Positions 25,834 through 33,611 of a stretch of 64,000 bases of DNA are shown piece after piece. The notes under the pieces are model-generated. The model worked only from the letters and a program-made list of their open reading frames with translations, did no database searches and had not been told where the DNA came from. Position 1 is the first letter of the stretch. Each line of letters opens with the position of its first letter. Position numbers and translations under genes: made by a program. Source of the stretch: Rariloculus sp963665575 (lineage in GTDB: Bacteria > Pseudomonadota > Gammaproteobacteria > Steroidobacterales > Rariloculaceae); contig CAXXDW010000006.1 of assembly GCA_963665575.2 (NCBI GenBank), positions 434,001 to 498,000 on the forward strand, given 5' to 3'.

Positions 25834-26568
25834 ATGAACACATCAACCGCAAGACACGGCTCCGCCCCGGCGCCGCTCGATCTCAGCGAAAAGGGCATGA
25901 GCCAAGGCCAGTTGACATCGCTGGACCGGCGGCTCTTCATGAAGTTCACAGCTTTCGGTGCATGCCGCAACGTGAAGGCCGCAGCCGATGCGCTCGAAGC
26001 CGCAGGCATCGAAGGTGCGCTTTACGTCGACGCGAACGACCCCGCCGGCATCGGGGTCATGGCGGCTCACGAAGACCCCGGCCACTTCGTGGACGAGCTG
26101 CGTGCCGTGTTTCAGGGCCCGGCGTTTCGCGAACTCGAACACAAGCCCGAGTTCGACATGCTCGGCCGCAGTTACTCGATCGGGTACGAACCGGATCTCG
26201 AAGACACGCTGCTGATCAAGCCGCGGCAGAAACTTCTCAATCCCGAGTTCGTCTGGGCGGTCTGGTATCCGCTGCAGCGTTCCAAGAAATTCCAGACCTT
26301 GCCGGCCGATCACCAGCGGCGGATTCTCGCCGAGCACGGAACGCTTGCGAAGCGTTACGGCGTAGCGGGTTACGCCGCCGACATCCGCCTCGCCTGCCAC
26401 GGCCTCGACAGGAACGACAACGACTTCATCATCGGGCTGGTCGGACCGGAACTCCACCCACTGTCGGCCGTGGTGCAGGAGATGCGCAAGACCGAGCAGA
26501 CATCGCAGTACCTCGACAGTCTCGGACCGTTTTTCGTCGGCAAAACGTCCTGGCAACACAAGGCCTGA
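25834..26568 (+). CDS. hemQ: Chlorite-dismutase-family protein, HemQ/ChdC-like
   Basis: A 244-residue member of the Cld superfamily, whose HemQ/ChdC branch decarboxylates coproheme to heme b. Two ferredoxin-like halves are visible. The second holds VWYPLQRSKKFQTLPADHQR and ILAEHGTLAKRYG, where Tyr145 and His168 align by eye with the reactive Tyr and the proximal heme ligand of HemQ. It continues with CHGLDRNDNDFII and ends GPFFVGKT. The distal position that is Gln in Gram-positive HemQ and Arg in true chlorite dismutases appears to be Asp183 or Arg185, so assignment is not certain. Placement between hemE and a ferrochelatase favours a heme-pathway role. ctggag precedes ATG 25834. Confidence 0.7.
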   Translation: MNTSTARHGSAPAPLDLSEKGMSQGQLTSLDRRLFMKFTAFGACRNVKAAADALEAAGIEGALYVDANDPAGIGVMAAHEDPGHFVDELRAVFQGPAFRELEHKPEFDMLGRSYSIGYEPDLEDTLLIKPRQKLLNPEFVWAVWYPLQRSKKFQTLPADHQRRILAEHGTLAKRYGVAGYAADIRLACHGLDRNDNDFIIGLVGPELHPLSAVVQEMRKTEQTSQYLDSLGPFFVGKTSWQHKA

Positions 26569-26720
26569 CTGCTGCTCCGTGAACGCGCCACCCGCCATCG
26601 TAGCCGTATCGCATCGTCCGCAGCGGGCGATGGAGGTCGGAACCGAGTTGCAGGCGCACTCGTCGCCATCGCACTCATGCCGTACCCTGCGCAGCCGGCG
26701 ATGCCAAGGTTGACAGACCG

Positions 26721-27809
26721 GTGAACGCCCCGCTCGACCCGTTGTTGTACGACGAGGAGCCGCGCAGCTATGACGCGGTGCTGATCGTCTCGTTCGGCGG
26801 TCCCGAAGGCCCGGACGACGTCATGCCGTTTCTCGACAACGTGCTGCGCGGGCTGCCCGTCAGGCCCGAGACGAAGGCGCGCATCGCGGCACGCTACGAC
26901 GCCTTCGGCGGAGTGAGTCCGATCAACGCCCGGACCCGCGAATTCATCGCCGCATTGCAGACTGAACTGGACACACGCGGACCTGCGCTGCCGATCTACT
27001 GGGGCAACCGCAACTGGCACCCCCTGCTGCCGGATACCTTCCGGCAGATGGCGCGCGACGGCATCGAGCGTGCGATTGCGTTCGTGACGAGCACTTTCAG
27101 TTCCTACAGCGGTTGCCGCAAGTACCGGGAGGATCTCCATGCGGCGTCGAGCGCCGTGGACGGCGCGCCGACCGTCGACAAGCTTCGCCTCGGCTTCAAC
27201 CATTCCGGATTCATCGAAGCCAACTGCGAGCGCATTGTCGAGGCTCTGGAACAGCTTCCCGAGGCCAGACGGCGCAACGCGGCGATCCTGTTCACGGCAC
27301 ACAGCCTGCCGGAGTCGATGGCGCGGCACGCAAGCTACGAAGCGCAACTCGGCGAATGCGGCAAGCTCATCGGCGACGCGCTCGAACACCAACGCTGGCA
27401 TCTCGTGTATCAGAGCAACAACGCCTCCTACGGCGGCGAACCCTGGCTCGGCCCCGACGTCAGCGACGCGATTGACGACCTCGCGCGCGAAGGCGTGGAG
27501 GATGTCATCGTCGCGCCGATCGGTTTCGTCTGCGACCACATGGAGGTCGTGCTCGACCTCGACATCGAGGCCAGGCAGCGCGCCGATGCCGCCGGTATCA
27601 ACATGATCCGGGCAGCGACGGTCGGCCATCACCCGGCATTCGTCGGGATGGTCCGCGAACTTGTTGTCGAACGGATGAGCGAATCGCCGACCCGGTATGC
27701 GCTCGGTTCGCTCGGACCGAGCCATGATCGGTGTCCGGCCGACTGCTGTCTTTCCGGGCGACCCGGATCCGCGCGACCGGCGCTCTGCGGCGTGGACTCG
27801 TCTGGCTAG
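26721..27809 (+). CDS. hemH: Ferrochelatase, actinobacterial/CpfC-like
   Basis: A 362-residue ferrochelatase starting at GTG. It shows VSFGGPEGPDDVMPFLDNVL, FGGVSPINA, IYWGNRNWHP, TSTFSSYSGCRKYRED, the catalytic His194 in FTAHSLPESM, and PIGFVCDHMEVVLDLDIEA. This wording is closer to actinobacterial, coproporphyrin-type enzymes than to the E. coli type. Cys132 plus Cys338, Cys342 and Cys343 (HDRCPADCCL) resemble the ligands of the 2Fe-2S cluster known in actinobacterial ferrochelatases. It inserts ferrous iron into protoporphyrin IX or coproporphyrin III; which one is unresolved. It lies 152 bp after the HemQ-like gene. Confidence 0.9.
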   Translation: MNAPLDPLLYDEEPRSYDAVLIVSFGGPEGPDDVMPFLDNVLRGLPVRPETKARIAARYDAFGGVSPINARTREFIAALQTELDTRGPALPIYWGNRNWHPLLPDTFRQMARDGIERAIAFVTSTFSSYSGCRKYREDLHAASSAVDGAPTVDKLRLGFNHSGFIEANCERIVEALEQLPEARRRNAAILFTAHSLPESMARHASYEAQLGECGKLIGDALEHQRWHLVYQSNNASYGGEPWLGPDVSDAIDDLAREGVEDVIVAPIGFVCDHMEVVLDLDIEARQRADAAGINMIRAATVGHHPAFVGMVRELVVERMSESPTRYALGSLGPSHDRCPADCCLSGRPGSARPALCGVDSSG

Positions 27810-27890
27810 GAGTCCGTGGCGAAACTCCGCGTGCCGCCGGGACCGGCGAGGCACTCTCCCGACACGGCACGAGGAGCGGCAATACCAAGT

Positions 27891-27967
27891 ACGGAAAATC
27901 GGCCATGATCCAGCGACGAGCAACTCGGTTCAGCCAGCATGCATCGCCGGTCGATCAACCTCCTTCG
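27891..27967. repeat. Diverged dispersed repeat, copy A
   Basis: About 77 bases between the ferrochelatase and flavin-oxidase genes match 30689-30760 at roughly 70 percent by eye. Shared blocks include CAGCGACGAGCAA, GTTCAG and a run TGnATCGnCGGTnGATCA. Both copies are intergenic. In one minus-strand frame both also read RRLI-D/N-RR then CSSL, probably incidental. It looks like an old small dispersed element. Confidence 0.5.
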
Positions 27968-28038
27968 GGGCGGCGGTTTACCACCGGATGCAGCGGAACC
28001 ATCTGCGCGGGCACGCGAACGCCGGTCGACGCAAATCC

Positions 28039-29406
28039 ATGAACGCACTTCCCTCCCACGACGTTGTCGTGATCGGCGCCGGACTCGCCGGCCTCAACGC
28101 CGCGACGCTCCTCGAGGCCGAAGGCGTCGACGTGCTCGTGCTTGAGGCCCAGGCCCGGGTCGGCGGGCGGATCCATTCGATGCGTCAGCTCGGCAGGAAC
28201 GCCGAGGCCGGTGGCACCTACATCGGCGCGGGTTATACGAGGATCATGGCAGCCGCAGCGCGACACGGCATCAGGCTTGTCGACGTTACACCGGCGCTCG
28301 AGTTCTTCCGCGAACAGGACCTCGTGCTCGGCACCGAGATCATCCGCCAGGCCGAATGGCCCGATCATCCGGCGAACCCGTTTCCCGAGAGCGACAGGAC
28401 GCTGATGCCATGGAGATATCGGCGCGTGCTCCCGATGCGCGAGAACCCGCTCGGCTCGCCCGAGGAGTGGCTCGACCCGAAGCACGCGCATCTCGACATC
28501 TCGATGCGCGACTGGATGCGCGGGCTCGGCTTGAGCGACGCGGCGATCGATATCGGATTCTCGCGCAACTCGACCTTCGGCGCGGACGCGGCCGACGTGT
28601 CCGCGCTGCTGCTGCTGTTCCGGGCCGCCTTCTCGCGCGCGCAGCGCGCGCTTGCGCCGACAGGCAGGCTCGGCTACACGGCCGCCAACGGTGTTGAGAG
28701 CATCCCTGCAGCGATGGCCGAGTCGCTGCAACGCGAGGTACGACTCAACAGTCCCGTGGTCGCGATCGACAACGGCAGCGACGCCGCCGTCGTTCACTGT
28801 GCTGACGGCAGCCGGATCAGGGCACTGCAGGTCGTTTTTGCGGCGCCTTTCGGCGTACTGCGCAACATCCGGATCGACCCGCCGCTCGCAGGCCTGCAGG
28901 CGGAAGCGGTCGCTCGGCTGCGCTCCCAGGCCATCACGCAGGTCTATCTGCGCCCGAAAACGCGGTTCTGGGAACTGGATGGCTACGCGCCGAGCCTGTT
29001 CACCGATTCACTGCCGGGAATGGTCGCCGCAGCCCGCAGCGGCACCGACCCTGCCGGAATCACGCACCTGACGGCCTGGCTCACGGGTGCCCACGCCAGC
29101 GGGCTCGACGGGCTTGGTGAAGCCGAGGCGGGACAGCGCGTCATCGATGCGATCTCGGCGATTCGTCCGGCCGCGCGCGGCCAGCTCGAATTCATCGGCC
29201 TTCACTCCTGGGGCGGCGATCCCTGGGCCGCCGGCGCCTGGACCTGGTTCGGTCCCGGTGAGGTCACGCGCTACGCGGCAGTCATGGGCCTGCCGCACGG
29301 GCGCATCCACTTCTGCGGCGAACACCTGGCGCGCGCGAGCCGCGGCATGGAAGCGGCCATGGAATCCGCGGAGCGGGCGAGCACCGAGATTCTCGCGCGG
29401 CTCTGA
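28039..29406 (+). CDS. Flavin-dependent amine oxidase family protein
   Basis: A 455-residue FAD protein of the monoamine-oxidase fold. The dinucleotide motif is VVVIGAGLAGLNAATLLE with EAQARVGGRIHS about 36-47. The substrate domain includes EAGGTYIGAGYTRI, and the C-terminal FAD signature is GRIHFCGEHLARASRGMEAA-MESAERA. There is no signal peptide, no Cys at the usual covalent flavin site, and no clear HemY-specific GPDSF motif. It lies 229 bp after the ferrochelatase. A role as a porphyrinogen oxidase is tempting because the coproporphyrin route needs one, but sequence favours an amine-oxidase-type substrate. Confidence 0.75.
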   Translation: MNALPSHDVVVIGAGLAGLNAATLLEAEGVDVLVLEAQARVGGRIHSMRQLGRNAEAGGTYIGAGYTRIMAAAARHGIRLVDVTPALEFFREQDLVLGTEIIRQAEWPDHPANPFPESDRTLMPWRYRRVLPMRENPLGSPEEWLDPKHAHLDISMRDWMRGLGLSDAAIDIGFSRNSTFGADAADVSALLLLFRAAFSRAQRALAPTGRLGYTAANGVESIPAAMAESLQREVRLNSPVVAIDNGSDAAVVHCADGSRIRALQVVFAAPFGVLRNIRIDPPLAGLQAEAVARLRSQAITQVYLRPKTRFWELDGYAPSLFTDSLPGMVAAARSGTDPAGITHLTAWLTGAHASGLDGLGEAEAGQRVIDAISAIRPAARGQLEFIGLHSWGGDPWAAGAWTWFGPGEVTRYAAVMGLPHGRIHFCGEHLARASRGMEAAMESAERASTEILARL

Positions 29407-29822
29407 GAAAGCGTCACGCGCCCTGGGCGGTTCAATCCGCCGACGCCATAACAGCGGCAGCGGCCCCCGACGATGTCCCGCAGACCGCCAAGCACGTCGC
29501 GAAAAATGTTCACGCCGAGCACGCACTCCGCTGTAACGATGCCAAGAACGTCGCGAATCTCGCGGCTCGGAAAGTCGGGAGTTGTAACGATATTCGAAGC
29601 TGGGACTTTCATTCGCAGATGCAAGCTGAGAAACGGCAATTTTGTCCTTGACCAGCCACCTGTCGGCCTGAGGCGGGCCCGCCTTATTCAATCCGGCTAT
29701 ACCGGCATGAAAACTTGAACCTTCACGCGGGGCGTCCGTGGACGTAAGTTAGTCGTCCCCCGAGAGGTGGGCCGACCCGGACGCCGGCAAGACATCGCCA
29801 TACCGAGAGTGAACCGACCAGG
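29407..29822. other. Intergenic region between flavin oxidase and cysH
   Basis: About 416 bases. The left half contains the YbjQ-like remnant on the minus strand. The rest, up to the cysH start, shows only a short palindrome (ggcgggcccgcc) near 29670 and no credible gene. A cysH promoter is expected here, but no clear hexamer pair is visible. Confidence 0.4.
29450..29612 (-). pseudogene. Truncated YbjQ/UPF0145 (DUF74) remnant
   Basis: On the minus strand a frame from ATG 29612 reads KVPASNIVTTPDFPSREIRD, then VLGIVTAECVLGVNIFRDVL and GGLRDIVGGR. This is the characteristic N-terminal half of the YbjQ pentameric family (IVTT, LGIVTGE, NIFRD, IRDIVGGRS). After GGRCRCYG the similarity stops and the frame runs antisense into the flavin-oxidase gene, so the C-terminal half is missing. 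It is best read as a gene remnant. Confidence 0.6.
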
Positions 29823-30608
29823 ATGAGTGCCCTGCCGAGCGCAGTAGCGGTAAACGCCCCGACCGACCTGTCGGTCGACCTGGCGTTGTACGATGAGGAG
29901 GCGACACGCGCTCATGCGCTCGATCACTGCAACCGCAAATTCCAGTCACTCGATGCGCAGGCGCGCGTGGAGTGGGCGCTCGAACACCTGCCTGGCACCC
30001 ACATGCTGTCATCGAGTTTTGGGACCCAGGCGGCTGTCTCGCTGCATCTCGTCACGAGCGTCAGCCCCGGCATCCCCGTCGTTCTGATCGATACCGGATA
30101 CCTGTTTCCCGAAACCTATCGCTTCGTCGACGAGTTGACCGAGCGGCTCCAACTGAACCTCAAGGTGTATCGCGCCGAACGTTCGACAGCGTGGCAGGAA
30201 GCGCGTCACGGGCAGCGCTGGAGCCTCGGTCGCGACGGGATCGACGCATACAACCAGGAGAACAAGGTCGAGCCGATGCGGCGTGCGCTGCGCGAACTCG
30301 AAGCGGGAACCTGGTTTGCGGGCCTGCGCCGCATCCAAAGCCAGGGTCGCGCGTCAACGCCGTATCTCAACTGGTCGGGCGGCCGCTGGAAAGTGCACCC
30401 GATCGCGGATTGGTCCGATCGGGACGTGCACCGCTATCTCAAGCAGCACCGCCTGCCGAGGCACCCGCTATGGGAAAAGGGCTTCCTGTCGATCGGCGAT
30501 CACCACAGCACGCGGCCGATCCATGAGGCCGGCTCGCTCGAGCAGACGCGTTTTTTCGGTCTCAGACGCGAGTGCGGAATTCACCAGATGGATTTCGGCA
30601 AGCTCTGA
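29823..30608 (+). CDS. cysH: Phosphoadenylyl-sulfate (PAPS) reductase
   Basis: A 261-residue thioredoxin-dependent reductase that makes sulfite from PAPS. Motifs: SSFGTQAAVSLHLVT (PP-loop-type binding), IDTGYLFPETYRF, WFAGLRRIQSQGR and HPLWEKGFLSIGD. The redox Cys is in the C-terminal RRECGIH. The paired CC and CxxC iron-sulfur cysteines of APS reductases are absent, so PAPS is the expected substrate. It lies upstream of a divergent CysB-type regulator and cysG, consistent with assimilatory sulfate reduction. Confidence 0.92.
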   Translation: MSALPSAVAVNAPTDLSVDLALYDEEATRAHALDHCNRKFQSLDAQARVEWALEHLPGTHMLSSSFGTQAAVSLHLVTSVSPGIPVVLIDTGYLFPETYRFVDELTERLQLNLKVYRAERSTAWQEARHGQRWSLGRDGIDAYNQENKVEPMRRALRELEAGTWFAGLRRIQSQGRASTPYLNWSGGRWKVHPIADWSDRDVHRYLKQHRLPRHPLWEKGFLSIGDHHSTRPIHEAGSLEQTRFFGLRRECGIHQMDFGKL

Positions 30609-30688
30609 GCCCCGGCGGCTGGTTGCGAAACCTCGCATTGCACCGAAACCGGCGCCGACCCGCCCCGAAAAGGCGCGCGCCGATCCGG

Positions 30689-30760
30689 AATATGGAGCGT
30701 ACTTCAGCGACGAGCAAAGCAGTTCAGGCTGCGTGAATCGTCGGTTGATCAGACGTCTTC
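30689..30760. repeat. Diverged dispersed repeat, copy B
   Basis: Partner of 27891-27967, located between cysH and the convergent cysB. The core CAGCGACGAGCAA block is identical, and the GTTCAG and CGGTnGATCA blocks are conserved. Its position after two convergent stop codons would suit a terminator-like or REP-like element, but no strong hairpin is visible. Confidence 0.45.
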
Positions 30761-30814
30761 TCACCCCATCCGATGGGTCTTTGCCACGGGAGGCCAGGTA
30801 GGCCGCCCGCGGCG

Positions 30815-31825
30815 TCACGCTGCCGCCGCCTCGTCCTGCTCGCAACCTCCACGTACCGGCAGGACCATCTCCCCAAACAGCGTATCGACCTCATCCTGCG
30901 TCGAGAGTGCGGCCGCGTCGCGGATGGCATGCGCCGAATAGTGCGGCGCAAACAGATGGATGAAATCGGTCATGTAGCCGCGCAGCACCATGTCGCGCGG
31001 GAAGCCGAGCCACGTCGTGACTTCCGGAAACAGTCCTTCGGCATTGATGGCCTTGAGATCTTCCTGGTCGCGGCACTCGTATGCCATCGACGCGATCACG
31101 CCGACGCCCATGCCCATGCGCACGTAGGTCTTGATGATGTCCGCATCCCGCGCGGTAAAAACGACACGCGGTTCGAGGCCGAGTTCGTGGAAGGCGCGCT
31201 TGAATGACGACTCCCCGGTCAGGCTGAACACGTAGGTCACGAGCGGATGCTCGGCGAGCGTCTCGAGGTCGAGGCGCTTCTTCTGTCTTGCGAGCGCGTG
31301 CTGCCTCGGCACGAGCGCGATGCGATGCCAGCGGTAGATCGGCAGCAGGGTCAGGTGCCGAAACAGGTGTTGGGACCCCGTCGCGATCGCAAAGTCGACC
31401 TTGTTCTGGTTGACGAGTTCGAGAATCTGCTCCGAGGTGCCCTGATGCAGTTCGAGACTGACCTTCGGATAGCGTCTGCGGAACTCCTTGATGACATCGG
31501 GCAATACGTAGCGTGCCTGGGTATGCGTCGTCGCGATCGACAGCGTGCCTTCCTGTTCGTCCGTGAGATCGCTCGCAACGCTCGAGATGTTCTCGACCTC
31601 GCGCAGGATCTTGCGGGCTCGCGCGATCACTTCGCGGCCAGCCGGCGTTATGGCCGCGAGACTCTTGCCGCGCCGCGTGAACAATTGCACGCCGAGTTCC
31701 GCCTCGAGCTGCTTGAGCTGTTTGCTGATCCCCGGTTGGCTCGTAAACAGCCGCTCGGCGGCCGACGTGATGTTAAGCCCGCTGTCGACGACACCGATCA
31801 GGTACTTGAGCTGCTTAAGTGTCAC
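30815..31825 (-). CDS. cysB: LysR-family cysteine regulon activator (CysB-like)
   Basis: A 336-residue LysR regulator. GTG 31825 gives the family-standard N-terminus (TLKQLKYLIGVVDS). The winged helix reads ITSAAERLFTSQPGISKQLK. The effector domain has CysB-type signatures, with the TTHTQARYVLP pocket that in CysB binds O-acetyl-/N-acetylserine or sulfate, plus VELHQGT-like LELHQGTSEQILELV and ARDADIIKTYVRMGMGVGVI. It faces cysG divergently across about 220 bp, which should hold both promoters. Neighbouring cysH and cysG are expected targets. Confidence 0.9.
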   Translation of the reverse strand: MTLKQLKYLIGVVDSGLNITSAAERLFTSQPGISKQLKQLEAELGVQLFTRRGKSLAAITPAGREVIARARKILREVENISSVASDLTDEQEGTLSIATTHTQARYVLPDVIKEFRRRYPKVSLELHQGTSEQILELVNQNKVDFAIATGSQHLFRHLTLLPIYRWHRIALVPRQHALARQKKRLDLETLAEHPLVTYVFSLTGESSFKRAFHELGLEPRVVFTARDADIIKTYVRMGMGVGVIASMAYECRDQEDLKAINAEGLFPEVTTWLGFPRDMVLRGYMTDFIHLFAPHYSAHAIRDAAALSTQDEVDTLFGEMVLPVRGGCEQDEAAAA

Positions 31826-32046
31826 TTCGATGCCCGAGTGTCTTGCGACAGGAAAACGGAGTCTTCTTCGGCGGTGCCGACGGTGGCCGCACGCCGCCAC
31901 GTGCGCGTTCCACCTTGTCCATCAAGGTTCTCATATCGGTACATTAACCGTTATAGCGCCTGAGCATAAGGCCCGAAGCATAAACTGTTGGTTTGGGATA
32001 GATGTCCCGAGTATCCTGACTCGAGGGTCACAAGCGATCGCCCGCC

Positions 32047-33486
32047 ATGCAATATCTGCCTCTTTTCGCCGACATCAAGGACCGCGATTGCCTGATCGTC
32101 GGCGGTGGCCGCGTGGCGGAGCGCCGGGTCTTGCTGCTCAGCCGGGCGGGCGCGAAGCTCACGGTCATCGCACCGGAACCGAGCCCTGAACTCGAGCGGC
32201 TGGCCGATGTCAACGCGATCGAACTGGCGCGCCGTCCATTCGACACCGAGCCTTTGGACCGCTACTGGCTGATCGTCGCGGCGACCGACGATTCCGAACT
32301 CAACGCCAAGGTCGCAGCCGCGGCGCGACGCGCCAGGCGACTGTGCAATGTCGTCGACGATGCGGACCTCTCCACCTTCATCATGCCCGCCATCGTCGAT
32401 CACGATCCGGTCACGATCGCGATCAGCAGCGCGGGCAAGTCGCCCGTGTTGGCCCGCTGGGTCAAGGGCGTGATCGAAACGGTCCTGCCGGTACGTCTCG
32501 GTGACCTTGCCACTCTTGCCGGCCGCTGGCGCGAACGCGTGAAACTGGCCCTGCCGGACCTCGAACGGCGGCGCAAATTCTGGCAGGCCATGCTCGAGGG
32601 CGAGGTGGCGCGCCACATGCTCGCCGGCCGGGCGGAACGAAGCGAACTGCTGCTCGAGGAGGCGCTCGCCGCATGGCGCGACGAAGAAGCGGCCACGCTG
32701 GAACCGGGCGAAGCGTATCTCGTTGGCGCCGGTCCCGGCAGCCCCGACCTCATCACCCTGCGCGGCCGACAGTTGCTGGCCCAGGCCGACGTCGTCCTCT
32801 ACGACCGGCTCGTCAGCGACGGGATCCTCGAGTATGCGCGCCGTGACGGCGAGCTGATCTCGGTCGGCAAGTCGCCGCGCACGCCCTCGATCACCCAGGC
32901 TCAGGTCAACCGCCTGCTCGTAAGGCTCGTCGCGTCGGGCAAGCGCGTCTGCCGCCTCAAGGGCGGCGACCCGATGATCTTCGGCCGCGGCGGTGAGGAA
33001 ATGCAGGCGCTTGCCGAGGCGGGCCTCCCGTTTCAGGTCGTTCCGGGCGTATCGGCGGTCGAAGGCTGTGCGGCGTATGCCGGCGTCCCGCTGACGTTGC
33101 GCGGCGTCTCCAGAGCGGTGCTGATCACGACGGGGCACAGCGATGACGGCAATGCGGAGGACCTCGCTACGTTTCGCAGCGGCCAGACGCTCGCGCTCTA
33201 CATGGGCGTCGCGCAACTTGAGGCGATCGGCAAGGCACTCATTGCCAACGGCCACGATCCGGCGACTCCGGCGGCCATCATCGAGAATGGAACGATGCAC
33301 GAGCAGCGGGTCGTTCGCACGACGCTGCGGCGCCTCGGCGAAGTGCGTGACAAGCTCGCAATCGCAGCCCCGGCGCTGCTGCTGGTCGGCGAGACGACAC
33401 GCTGCGCGGAACGCTACAAGTGGTTCAACCCGGAAGCGTTCGAGTATCTGGAGGACGACGACCAGACATTGGCGCAGGTCTCGTGA
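32047..33486 (+). CDS. cysG: Siroheme synthase (precorrin-2 dehydrogenase/ferrochelatase and uroporphyrinogen-III methyltransferase)
   Basis: A 479-residue bifunctional protein. The N-terminal CysG-B part (YLPLFADIKDRDCLIVGGGR, VAERRVLLL, then CNVVDDADLSTFIMPAIVD) is NAD-binding and oxidises precorrin-2 and inserts iron. The C-terminal part (YLVGAGPGSPDLITLRGRQL, RLKGGDPMIFGRGGEE, VVPGVSAVEG, and the PLTLRGVSRAV strand) is the SAM-dependent methyltransferase. Full length matches the fused E. coli enzyme. It links the uroporphyrinogen made by the hem operon to siroheme for sulfite reductase. Its TGA forms GTGA with a small downstream ORF. Confidence 0.95.
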   Translation: MQYLPLFADIKDRDCLIVGGGRVAERRVLLLSRAGAKLTVIAPEPSPELERLADVNAIELARRPFDTEPLDRYWLIVAATDDSELNAKVAAAARRARRLCNVVDDADLSTFIMPAIVDHDPVTIAISSAGKSPVLARWVKGVIETVLPVRLGDLATLAGRWRERVKLALPDLERRRKFWQAMLEGEVARHMLAGRAERSELLLEEALAAWRDEEAATLEPGEAYLVGAGPGSPDLITLRGRQLLAQADVVLYDRLVSDGILEYARRDGELISVGKSPRTPSITQAQVNRLLVRLVASGKRVCRLKGGDPMIFGRGGEEMQALAEAGLPFQVVPGVSAVEGCAAYAGVPLTLRGVSRAVLITTGHSDDGNAEDLATFRSGQTLALYMGVAQLEAIGKALIANGHDPATPAAIIENGTMHEQRVVRTTLRRLGEVRDKLAIAAPALLLVGETTRCAERYKWFNPEAFEYLEDDDQTLAQVS

Positions 33487-33611
33487 GCGCTCCAACGGCA
33501 GGACTCATGTTCGTAACCGACAACCCGCAGCGATATCCCATGTCGCATCTGCATGCCGCGGCACGTTCGCCACGGGCTGCCTGGCGCTGCAGCGGAGCGG
33601 TGGCCTCGTGA
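33483..33611 (+). CDS. Mini-ORF bridging cysG and dciA by GTGA overlaps
   Basis: GTG 33483 overlaps the cysG stop. The frame encodes 42 residues (starting VSAPTAGLMFVTDNPQRYPM) and its TGA 33609-33611 overlaps the dciA start GTG 33608. This gene-GTGA-miniORF-GTGA-gene layout is the same as at hemB/hemL. The peptide has no recognised domain and a basic, Ala-rich C-terminus. A ribosome-coupling leader is the simplest reading; a real small protein is possible. Confidence 0.4.
   Translation: MSAPTAGLMFVTDNPQRYPMSHLHAAARSPRAAWRCSGAVAS

Noticed and set aside
28039..29406. Annotation of the flavin oxidase as HemG/HemY (protoporphyrinogen oxidase)
   Set aside because: The motifs follow the monoamine-oxidase branch (EAGGTYIGAGYTRI and FCGEH), and HemY-type GPDSF is missing. 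Kept only as a hypothesis.
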